Positions 1-6,385 of a stretch of 10,696 bases of DNA are shown one piece after another. A model generated the notes under the pieces. That model worked only from the letters and a program-made list of their open reading frames with translations. It was not told the origin of the DNA and did no database searches. This stretch comes from Trueperaceae bacterium. GTDB taxonomy: Bacteria; Deinococcota; Deinococci; Deinococcales; Trueperaceae. Positions within the stretch are counted from its first letter, which is position 1; every line of letters starts with the position of its first letter. The translations under genes were made by a program, and so were the position numbers. The stretch is from the NCBI GenBank assembly GCA_007130355.1, contig SLSQ01000106.1:1-10696 (forward strand). The letters are read 5' to 3'.

Positions 1-54
1 CTCGCCGCGCTCGGGTTCGTACAGGGCGTGTGCCAGGCGATCGGCTTGGCCTGA
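1..54 (+). CDS. C-terminal end of an unidentified hydrophobic protein (partial)
   Basis: Frame 1 is open from the left edge for 17 codons and stops at TGA 52-54. The visible residues are hydrophobic and small (LAALGFVQGVCQAIGLA), as at the end of a membrane helix. The stop lies 23 bp before the end of the convergent SDR gene, a spacing typical of tightly packed convergent genes and the main reason to believe this is real. Too little is present to name a family, and a chance open frame this short is common in GC-rich DNA. Confidence 0.4.
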   Translation, partial: LAALGFVQGVCQAIGLA

Positions 55-85
55 CGCGCCCCTCTCCCTCGAGATCGTCACGGCC
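48..85. terminator. Possible hairpin between convergent genes
   Basis: TGACG at 52-56 pairs with CGTCA at 76-80, and GGCC at 48-51 pairs with GGCC at 82-85 across a one-base bulge (C81). The loop is about 19 nt. The arms contain the stop codons of the two convergent genes. There is no T-run on either side, so it is not a classical intrinsic terminator. Part of the complementarity is automatic because both genes end in TGA. Confidence 0.25.
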
Positions 86-932
86 GACGGCGACCGGTTC
101 GGACGACGTTCGCCCCTGAGAGCGTCCCCCGCGTCACGATCCGATCGGCCAACCCCGGCGCCAGCAGCGACGCCCAAGCCAGGAACCGGGTCCACCCCGG
201 CACGTACGTCTCCCGCCGTCGCCACCGGATCGCGTCCAGCACCGCCGCCGCCGCGCGTTCCGCGGTGACGGCGGTGCGGCCGTGCCCGTCGGCGGCGTCG
301 CCCCGCTCGCTGCCGTAAGCGTCCAGGGCGCGCGCGCGGAACGCCGTGCCGCGGACCCAGTGCGGCAGCACCGTGACCACGTCGACGCCGCTTCCGCGCA
401 GTTCCAGCCGCAGCGCGTCGCACAGGCCCTGGACCGCATGCTTCGCGGCGACGTACCCGCTCCGGTGCGGTACGCCGACCCGCCCTTGCAGCGACGAGAC
501 GGCGACCAGCGCGCCGTGCGACGCGAGCACGTGCGGCAGCGCGGCGTGGAACAGGTGCGCCGTGCCGAAGTAATCCACCCGCATCACCCGCTCGAGCACC
601 TCGAGGTCCTCGAGCGAAGCGAACGGGGCGCGCATGCCGATGCCGGCGCAGGCGACCGCGACGTCCAGGCGCCCGTGCCGGGCCACCGCCGCGTCCACCG
701 CGTCCCGACAGGCGCCCGGATCGGTGACGTCGCAGACGACCGCGACCGCGTCGCCGCCGGCCGCGACGCACGCATCGGCCAGGCGCCGCGTGGCGTCCCG
801 CGAACGCGCGGCCAGGATCAGCTTCGCGCCCTCCGCCGAAGCGGCCCGCGCCAGCGCGGCGCCGACGCCCGACGAGGCGCCCGTGATCAGGACCACCGCG
901 CCGTCGAGCGCGCGGCGGCGCCCTCGCGTCAC
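78..932 (-). CDS. Short-chain dehydrogenase/reductase, probable acyl/alkyl-DHAP reductase (DHRS7B/PexRAP-like)
   Basis: This is a 284-residue classical SDR. The Rossmann motif TGASSGVG is at residues 17-24, the catalytic Ser is in VSSLQG (146-147), and YVAAK gives Tyr160 and Lys164. From memory, the stretch around SSLQGRVGVPHRSGY, the following AKHAVQ and the LAPGL near the C-terminus resemble human DHRS7B (PexRAP), which reduces acyl- and alkyl-DHAP. Position after an alkyl-DHAP synthase supports the same role: NADPH-dependent reduction of the DHAP ketone to the glycerol-3-phosphate backbone. The GTG start at 932 is chosen because it forms a GTGA overlap with the upstream stop, with a modest GGGAAG site before it. 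Two deviations: NNAG is ACAG (94-97), and the usual catalytic Asn region reads RVDYFG with Asp120. The substrate is inferred; SDRs are broad, so only the fold is certain. Confidence 0.82.
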   Translation of the reverse strand: MTRGRRRALDGAVVLITGASSGVGAALARAASAEGAKLILAARSRDATRRLADACVAAGGDAVAVVCDVTDPGACRDAVDAAVARHGRLDVAVACAGIGMRAPFASLEDLEVLERVMRVDYFGTAHLFHAALPHVLASHGALVAVSSLQGRVGVPHRSGYVAAKHAVQGLCDALRLELRGSGVDVVTVLPHWVRGTAFRARALDAYGSERGDAADGHGRTAVTAERAAAAVLDAIRWRRRETYVPGWTRFLAWASLLAPGLADRIVTRGTLSGANVVRTGRRRP

Positions 933-2755
933 CGTTCTTCCCGAGCCGACTCCGCCCCCGCGTCGCGCATCCCGGGTCCCTCCGATCCCGGCGGGCCGAA
1001 GGCGTGGTTGCCGGCGGCGAACACGTCGTTCGGATCGAGCGACCGTTTCAGGGCCCGGATCGCATGAATCGCCGCCGGCGTGTGGACGCGCCCGACGAAG
1101 TCGCGCCGGATCTTGCCCACGCCGTGGTGGTGCGAGAGCGACCCGCCCTGCTCGAGGACCACCTCGCGCAAGCGGTGCTCGATCCGCTGGTAGGTCCCGA
1201 TCGGGTCCTCGAGGCCGCGGCCGCAGAACCCCATCGTGAAGTAGATGCAGACGCCCGCGTCGTACGTCTGGGAGACGCGGTAGGACAGGTACGGCCGCCC
1301 AGGGACGCCCGCCCGCTCCGCCTGCGCGTGCAACTCGCGTTCGACGGCGCCGGTGATCGCTTCGATCCGGCTCCAGGGGGCGGAGGTCTCGAACGTCTCG
1401 CCCAGGACGCCCTGCCGGTTCAGGAAGTCGCGGATGTAGGCGATCGCGAAGGTCAGCGAGTACCCGCGCCGTCCCGACTCGGCGCCGCCGGACAGGCCGC
1501 CGTGCCGCTTCAGGATCCGGTGCAGGTCCGCCCGCTGCCGGCGAACCTCGGCCGCGGACCCCTCCATCACCGCGGTGCACGCCACCATCCGCATCGGATC
1601 GAACCGCCGCAGGCGGGTGACGTACCACCGCTTCAGCCGCGACGACCAGGCGGCCAGCCCTTCGTGCGCCGGACCGATCGCCTGCCCGAGGCGGAACTCG
1701 GTGTTCCCGACCAGCCGGAAGCTGGCCGGCCGCGCGCCCGACGCCTGCACGTCGCGCAGGAACCGGATCCCGGTCGGCAGGTCGGGGAACACGAACGAGG
1801 CGTACCGCCGCGCCTCGGGCAGCGGCCGCACGCGCAGCACCGCGGTCGTCACGATGCCGAGGCCGCCCTCGGCACCGAACAGGAACCCGCGCGGCTGCAC
1901 GCCGAGGGAGGTCCGGGGCACGACCGGCACGCTGGCGACCTCGCCACGGGGGGTGACCAGGGTGGCGCTGAGGACCACGTCCTCGATGTTGCCGTAGCGG
2001 TTCTTCTTCATCCCGCTGGCGTGCGTCGCGATCCAGCCGCCCACGGTCGACAGTTCGACGCTGTCGGGCACGTGCCCGCAGGTGAGGCCCCGCTCCTCGA
2101 GCCGCGCTTCGAGCTCGAGTCCGGTGATGCCGGCCTGCACCACCACGCGGCCGTCGTTCGGGTTCAGCTCGAGGATCCGGTCCATGCGACGGAGGTCGAC
2201 GGACACGATCGGCCGGCGTTCGTCGGGCGGGCAGAGCAGCGCGCCGGAGACGTTCGTGCCACCGCCGTACGGGATCAGGACCACCTCGTGCCGGTCGGCC
2301 GCCCGCACCAAGCGCGCCACCTGCTCGGCGTCCTCCGGGAAGACCACCGCGTCGACGACCCGCTCCGGAACGCCGCCGTTCAGGATCCGGTAGACCTCCT
2401 CGACGCTCAGCTGACCGTGGCTGTGGGCGAGGCGCGCGGCATCGTCGTCGGCCCACTGGCGGTCGTCCACGACGCCCTCGAGCTCGGCACGCACGGCGTC
2501 GACCGGCAGCGCGGTGGGCAGCGGCGGCGGCGACCTGCGTTCCTGCATCCGGTCCGGTCCGAGCGGCACGCCCAGCATCGACTCGACGAACGGCACGAAG
2601 CGCGGCATCGGCACGCCGGCGATCGGGTATCGGTTTCCGGTCACGCGCACGGCACGGTCGCCCACGAACTCGAAGCGGGTGTCGCGGAACCCCCACAGGA
2701 GCGGGTCGCGCTCGCCCGCCACCGGCGCGTACGGGCGGCCTTCGGTCCTCGTCAT
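929..2755 (-). CDS. Alkyldihydroxyacetonephosphate synthase-like FAD-binding oxidase
   Basis: This 608-residue enzyme belongs to the VAO/AGPS flavoprotein family. In AGPS the acyl chain of acyl-DHAP is exchanged for a fatty alcohol, creating the ether bond. The FAD-binding PCMH part holds PYGGGTNVSG (162-171), and GHVPDSVELSTVGG and ATHASGMKKNRYGN (227-256). The C-terminal cap holds SFRLVGN (345-351), matching the substrate-binding Arg of human AGPS. It also has YDAGVCIYF with a Tyr at 505, in the place of human Tyr578, and SLSHHHGVGK (539-548) with the triple His needed for catalysis. LDPNDVFAAGN closes the family signature. The ATG at 2755 overlaps the upstream stop as ATGA and has a strong AGGAGG site. 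Neighbours encode a fatty acyl reductase-acyltransferase and a DHAP reductase-like SDR. A D-lactate or glycolate oxidase is less likely given the HHH motif. Confidence 0.9.
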   Translation of the reverse strand: MTRTEGRPYAPVAGERDPLLWGFRDTRFEFVGDRAVRVTGNRYPIAGVPMPRFVPFVESMLGVPLGPDRMQERRSPPPLPTALPVDAVRAELEGVVDDRQWADDDAARLAHSHGQLSVEEVYRILNGGVPERVVDAVVFPEDAEQVARLVRAADRHEVVLIPYGGGTNVSGALLCPPDERRPIVSVDLRRMDRILELNPNDGRVVVQAGITGLELEARLEERGLTCGHVPDSVELSTVGGWIATHASGMKKNRYGNIEDVVLSATLVTPRGEVASVPVVPRTSLGVQPRGFLFGAEGGLGIVTTAVLRVRPLPEARRYASFVFPDLPTGIRFLRDVQASGARPASFRLVGNTEFRLGQAIGPAHEGLAAWSSRLKRWYVTRLRRFDPMRMVACTAVMEGSAAEVRRQRADLHRILKRHGGLSGGAESGRRGYSLTFAIAYIRDFLNRQGVLGETFETSAPWSRIEAITGAVERELHAQAERAGVPGRPYLSYRVSQTYDAGVCIYFTMGFCGRGLEDPIGTYQRIEHRLREVVLEQGGSLSHHHGVGKIRRDFVGRVHTPAAIHAIRALKRSLDPNDVFAAGNHAFGPPGSEGPGMRDAGAESAREER

Positions 2756-5097
2756 CGGGCCTCCTCGCGCCCTCGCGGCGCGGCGCCCGCGGGGGCGGTC
2801 TCGAGCTCGTCCCGAAGCGCCAGGACCCGCGCGTGCGCGTCGGCCGCGATGCGTCGCGCGACCTCGGCGACCCGGTCGTGGTCGAGACGCGCCAGGTACG
2901 GCTCGATCCGGACCGGCGCCCCGAAGCGGACGCGGACCGGGTGGTGCCGCACCCAGGCCGACCCCTTCGGCAGCGCCTCCGCCGTGCCGGACAGGTAGGC
3001 GGGCACGATCTCGGTGGCGGTGGCCAGCGCCAGCAGACCGACCGTGCTTCGGAACGGGTGCACCTCCCCGTCGGGGCTGCGGGTGCCCTCCGGGTAGAAG
3101 ATCAGCGAACGACCGCCGCGCAACACCTCGGCCGGAAGGGAGAGCGCGCGCGGCACGTTCGGGCGGTGCCGGTCGAACGGGATCCCGCCCAGCGTCAGGT
3201 GCATCGCCCGGCCGACCCACGGGTTGCGGAACCAGTAGTCCTGCGCCGCGGTCGCGTGCACGTCGCCGAGCCGGCGGCCGAGCGCGGCCAGCAGCACGCC
3301 GGTGTCGGCGTGGCTCGCATGGTTCGCCACCACGATCGCGGGCCCGCGTTCCGGCAGTCGCTCGAGTCCGCTGGTGCGCAGCTCGAGCCGCAGGGCGCAC
3401 ACCGCCTGGAGCGTCGCCACGGAGGCGCGGCGCACCGCCCCGCGCACGGCGCCCCCGGTCCACCGTCGCGCCTCGTTCGCGGGCACCTCGCGCGTTCGGG
3501 CCAGCACCCGTTCGGCGCTGCGCCACCGCTCCGTCCCCGTCGGCGGATCGCGGTCCGCGGCGCCGTTCGGGAGCGGGAGCGCGGCGACGACCCGGTCCCG
3601 CCGACCGAGCAGGTAGCGTTCGACCCCGGCCAGGTGGACGTCCTGGAGGTAGCGCTTCCAGTCGAGGCCGCGCAGATCGAACGGGAAGGCGGCCCGGTCC
3701 TCCTCCGGCGTCGCCAGGTGCACGCGCCGCAGCACGTGCGTCCCGAACCGGGCCCGGCACTCGCCGTACGGTCCGTAGATCACCGCGGTCCGCCGCAGGC
3801 GCTCCAATCGCTCCCGTCCGACGCTCAGGCGGTCGTAACGCTTGCGTCCCCAGCGCGTGCCGCGCAGGGGGCGGTAGGCGGCCTGCAGGAAGCGGACCGG
3901 CGCGAGGTGCGCGAGGTCCAGCTCCCGCAGGTAGCGCCGCACCGGCGGGAACGTCAGGTCCGGCAACGGCGGGCGGGCGGCCGACCGGTGGTTTCCGAGC
4001 GGGTTGCGTTCGTAGTGCTCGCGCACGTGGGCGCGGAACTCGGAGAGCCGCAGCGGGTTCTCGGTCCCGGAGGCGATCTGCACGACCGGCAGTCCCTCCT
4101 GCCGGGCCGCCCACGGGATCGCCATCAACAGCGCGTGGACCACCGTGTCCACGGGGACGACGTCGAGCACCGCCTCGGGGTGCCCGGGGAAGTCGGCGAA
4201 GCGACGGCGCGCGTAGCCGACGACCAGCGGCTCGAGCATCCGGTAGCCGTCGATCCAGCCCGGCGCGGGCGTGCGCAGGGCGCTCTCGATCACGGCGGGC
4301 CGCACGATCAGCGTCGGCACGTCGCCCCGGTGCCGCGCCACCGACTGTTCGCCCATCGCCTTGGTGAACGCGTAGGTGTCCTGGAACCCGCGCTGCCGGC
4401 TCCACCGGAGTCCCTCCGCCACCTGCGCGTCGTGGGCCTCGGGTCCGGAGCGGCTGTCCGGCCGTCGCGCCAGGGCACGGTCGATGCGCGCGAGCTCGTC
4501 GTCGACGTCGTACGGATCGTGCGCCCCGTTCCCGTTCGGCGTCCAGGTCGGGTCGAGAGGCGACTCGAACGCGGGGCCGGGACCGGCCTGGACGTAGCAG
4601 GTCGACAGGTGGGCCACCAGCGGCCGCTTCGGCGCTCCGCGCGCCAGCTCGAGCACCTGCAGCGGCGCGCGCGCGTTCGTGCGGACCGCCAGGTCGAGCG
4701 GCGCGTCGAACACCGCCATCGCCCCGCTATGGATCACCACGTCGACCTCGGCACGGATGCGGTTCCAATCGTCGTTGGAGAGGCCGAGCCGGTCGCGCGA
4801 CAGGTCGCCCGCCACCGGCACGACCCGCTCGGCCACCCAGGCGCCGAACCGATCGCCGTGCTCCGAGCGGAGGGCATCGAACGCCCCGTTCGCGAGAAGC
4901 TCTTCGTGCAGGGTGCGCTCGACGGGGACGGGCGTTCCCGCGGCGTCCCGGCGCGGTCGGATCAGGACGTAGAGGCGTCGGACCTGCGGCAGGGCGCGCA
5001 GGATCGTCTCGATCGTCGCTTGCCCGACCAGGCCGGTCCCTCCGGTCAGGAACAGGGTCTTTCCAGCGTAGTACGCGCTTCCGGCAGGCAGGTGCAC
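2752..5097 (-). CDS. Bifunctional fatty acyl-CoA reductase / PlsC-type acyltransferase
   Basis: This is a 781-residue two-domain protein. Residues 10-340 form an extended-SDR male-sterility/NAD_binding_4 domain with TGGTGLVG (18-25), LSTCYV (Ser165) and the catalytic pair in YAFTK (Tyr242, Lys246). A FAR_C-like 'sterile' element follows around 478-497 (DWKRYLQDVHLAGVERYLL). Together they indicate reduction of fatty acyl-CoA to fatty alcohol. Residues 565-760 form a PlsC domain with NHASHAD (592-598, the HX4D motif), GGIPFDRHRPN (637-647) and YPEGTRS (668-674). It should transfer acyl groups to DHAP, glycerol-3-phosphate or their 1-alkyl forms. No membrane anchor is obvious. The GTG start at 5097 is chosen because a -10 box lies six bases before it, the Rossmann fold starts just after, and longer readings run into the divergent gene. 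It leads the operon. The fusion recalls myxobacterial ElbD, without a visible adenylation or carrier domain. Confidence 0.87.
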   Translation of the reverse strand: MHLPAGSAYYAGKTLFLTGGTGLVGQATIETILRALPQVRRLYVLIRPRRDAAGTPVPVERTLHEELLANGAFDALRSEHGDRFGAWVAERVVPVAGDLSRDRLGLSNDDWNRIRAEVDVVIHSGAMAVFDAPLDLAVRTNARAPLQVLELARGAPKRPLVAHLSTCYVQAGPGPAFESPLDPTWTPNGNGAHDPYDVDDELARIDRALARRPDSRSGPEAHDAQVAEGLRWSRQRGFQDTYAFTKAMGEQSVARHRGDVPTLIVRPAVIESALRTPAPGWIDGYRMLEPLVVGYARRRFADFPGHPEAVLDVVPVDTVVHALLMAIPWAARQEGLPVVQIASGTENPLRLSEFRAHVREHYERNPLGNHRSAARPPLPDLTFPPVRRYLRELDLAHLAPVRFLQAAYRPLRGTRWGRKRYDRLSVGRERLERLRRTAVIYGPYGECRARFGTHVLRRVHLATPEEDRAAFPFDLRGLDWKRYLQDVHLAGVERYLLGRRDRVVAALPLPNGAADRDPPTGTERWRSAERVLARTREVPANEARRWTGGAVRGAVRRASVATLQAVCALRLELRTSGLERLPERGPAIVVANHASHADTGVLLAALGRRLGDVHATAAQDYWFRNPWVGRAMHLTLGGIPFDRHRPNVPRALSLPAEVLRGGRSLIFYPEGTRSPDGEVHPFRSTVGLLALATATEIVPAYLSGTAEALPKGSAWVRHHPVRVRFGAPVRIEPYLARLDHDRVAEVARRIAADAHARVLALRDELETAPAGAAPRGREEAR
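2760..2765 (-). promoter_or_regulatory. Strong Shine-Dalgarno site for the AGPS-like gene
   Basis: AGGAGG on the minus strand lies four bases before ATG 2755, inside the end of the upstream coding region. It supports this start and suggests that translation is re-initiated and not purely coupled. Confidence 0.7.
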
Positions 5098-5103
5098 GTC
5101 GGC

Positions 5104-5109
5104 ATCGTA
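5104..5109 (-). promoter_or_regulatory. -10 box TACGAT of the ether-lipid operon, leaderless type
   Basis: On the minus strand TACGAT fits TANNNT. Exactly six bases (GCCGAC) separate it from GTG 5097, which would put the transcription start on the first base of the start codon. There is no Shine-Dalgarno sequence and no recognisable -35 box. The same spacing occurs before the gene starting at 8931, which strengthens both calls. Confidence 0.55.
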
Positions 5110-5113
5110 CCGT
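5108..5113 (+). promoter_or_regulatory. Candidate -10 box TACCGT for the HD-GYP gene
   Basis: TACCGT fits TANNNT and shares its first two bases (TA) with the opposing -10 box of the ether-lipid operon. Transcription would start near 5120, leaving about 50 nt of leader before ATG 5171. No -35 box is clear. An identical hexamer sits in the same arrangement in the other divergent region of this window. Confidence 0.3.
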
Positions 5114-5170
5114 CCCGAACCGTCCGGCCCACCCGGTGCGGTCCGACGACCGGCCCGCCGCCCATGGGCG

Positions 5171-6325
5171 ATGATGGGTCCCGTGGGGAAGGGACGGTCT
5201 CCGAACGCACGGGCGACCGGAGCTGCGGACGGTCGCGACGGGCGACCGCTCGTCGAGCTCCTGGACGAGCTGGCCATGCGCACGGGCACGGCGCGCACGT
5301 TGCCCGAGCTGTACGGGCACCTGTTCGCGTTCGCCCGGCGCGTGAGCCCCAGCCAGGCGATCATCGTCTCGACCTACGACGAAGCGCCCGAACTCCGGAC
5401 CTGCGTCTACGGTGCCAGCCTCGACGGGGCGACGCTGCTGCAGCACGACGTGTCCGAACTGCCCGCCCTCGGCCTCTCCGACAGCCCCGGCAGCCGGGCC
5501 ATCGTCAGCGGACGTCCCTTGGTCACCAAGGCGTACGAGAACGAGGACATGGTCGACATCGGCGAAGACGTGCACAACGTGATCGGGTCGGTGCTCGCCG
5601 TCCCGATGCGGGTGTTCGGCCGCCCGATCGGGGTGTTCGAACTGCAGGCGTACGAACCCGACCAGTTCGCCGAGGATCAGGTGACGGCGCTGTCGCTCGC
5701 CGCGAACCTGGCGGCGGTGGCGACGCGGAACGTCCAGTTGATCGAACAGCAAGCGCAGGCGTACGAGACGACGATCGAGGGGTGGGCCCGCGCCCTCGAC
5801 CTCAAGGACCACGAGACGGAGGGGCACAGCCGCCGCGTCACCGACCTGACGGTCGAACTCGCCCGCCGACTCGGCGTGCCCGAAGAGGAGATCGTGCACG
5901 TGCGTCGCGGCGCGCTGCTGCACGACATCGGCAAGATGGGCGTTCCGGACGCGATCCTGCTCAAGCCGGGCGCCCTGACGGACGACGAGATGGCCGTGAT
6001 CCGCTCGCACACCACGCACGCCCGCGACCTGCTCGCCCCGATCCCGTTCCTGCGCGAGGCGCTCTCCATCCCGGTCCACCACCACGAGCGCTGGGACGGG
6101 AGCGGCTATCCGGACGGACTGGCCGGTACCGACATTCCGCGCTCGGCCCGCATCTTCGCCGTCGTCGACGTCTACGACGCCCTCACCTCCGACCGGCCGT
6201 ACCGGGCGGCGTGGACGCCCGAGCGTGCGCTCCGGCACGTCCGGGACGGCGCCGGCTCGCACTTCGATCCCGAGGTGGTCCGCGCCTTCGGTGCCCTCAT
6301 CCAAGGCCGCGGCGCGCAGCGCTGA
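5171..6325 (+). CDS. GAF domain / HD-GYP cyclic-di-GMP phosphodiesterase
   Basis: This is a soluble 384-residue signalling enzyme. Residues about 35-195 look like a GAF sensor, with VLAVPMRVFGRPIGVFELQ typical of the domain's central strands. The HD-GYP domain covers about 200-380. It has EGHSRRV (His219), the HD pair in LLHDIGK (His251, Asp252), and HHHERWDGSGYP with GYP at 312-314. HD-GYP enzymes hydrolyse c-di-GMP to pGpG or GMP, and all signature residues are present, so it should be active. No transmembrane segment is visible, so it should sense a cytoplasmic signal. It converges on a diguanylate cyclase. The start is uncertain: ATG 5171, ATG 5174 and GTG 5183 are in frame and none has a good ribosome site. 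ATG 5276 would still keep the GAF domain. Confidence 0.9.
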   Translation: MMGPVGKGRSPNARATGAADGRDGRPLVELLDELAMRTGTARTLPELYGHLFAFARRVSPSQAIIVSTYDEAPELRTCVYGASLDGATLLQHDVSELPALGLSDSPGSRAIVSGRPLVTKAYENEDMVDIGEDVHNVIGSVLAVPMRVFGRPIGVFELQAYEPDQFAEDQVTALSLAANLAAVATRNVQLIEQQAQAYETTIEGWARALDLKDHETEGHSRRVTDLTVELARRLGVPEEEIVHVRRGALLHDIGKMGVPDAILLKPGALTDDEMAVIRSHTTHARDLLAPIPFLREALSIPVHHHERWDGSGYPDGLAGTDIPRSARIFAVVDVYDALTSDRPYRAAWTPERALRHVRDGAGSHFDPEVVRAFGALIQGRGAQR

Positions 6326-6326
6326 C

Positions 6327-6382
6327 CCCGGCCCGTCCGCGACGCCGGCGCTCCGGGCCGGGCCGCTCCAGGTCCCGGAGCG
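6327..6382. terminator. Two overlapping, mutually exclusive hairpins between convergent c-di-GMP genes
   Basis: Hairpin A pairs CCCGGCCCG (6327-6335) with CGGGCCGGG (6354-6362), a perfect 9-bp stem with an 18-nt loop. Hairpin B pairs CGCTCCGGG (6349-6357) with CCCGGAGCG (6374-6382), another perfect 9-bp stem with a 16-nt loop. They share 6354-6357, so only one can form at a time. Both lie in the 60-bp gap between stops. No T-run follows on either strand; bidirectional termination is the likeliest role but is inferred. Confidence 0.5.
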
Positions 6383-6385
6383 TCG

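Noticed and set aside
1004..2998. Plus-strand open frame of 664 codons opposite the AGPS-like gene
   Set aside because: Low-complexity His/Arg/Asp-rich composition, no domain, and it lies fully antisense to a gene with strong AGPS signatures.
5103..5105. ATG on the minus strand eight bases before GTG 5097 as the reductase start
   Set aside because: It is out of frame with the reductase coding sequence and lies within the proposed -10 region.
5098..5364. N-terminal extension of the reductase-acyltransferase to an upstream ATG
   Set aside because: The added residues are Ser/Arg/Pro-rich with no signal or domain, and they would overlap the divergent HD-GYP gene. GTG 5097 sits directly before the Rossmann fold and after a -10 box.
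4727..6304. Minus-strand open frame of 525 codons opposite the HD-GYP gene that might seem to extend the ether-lipid operon upstream
   Set aside because: It is antisense to the HD-GYP coding region, shows no motif, and is in a different frame from the reductase-acyltransferase gene, whose start at 5097 has its own promoter.
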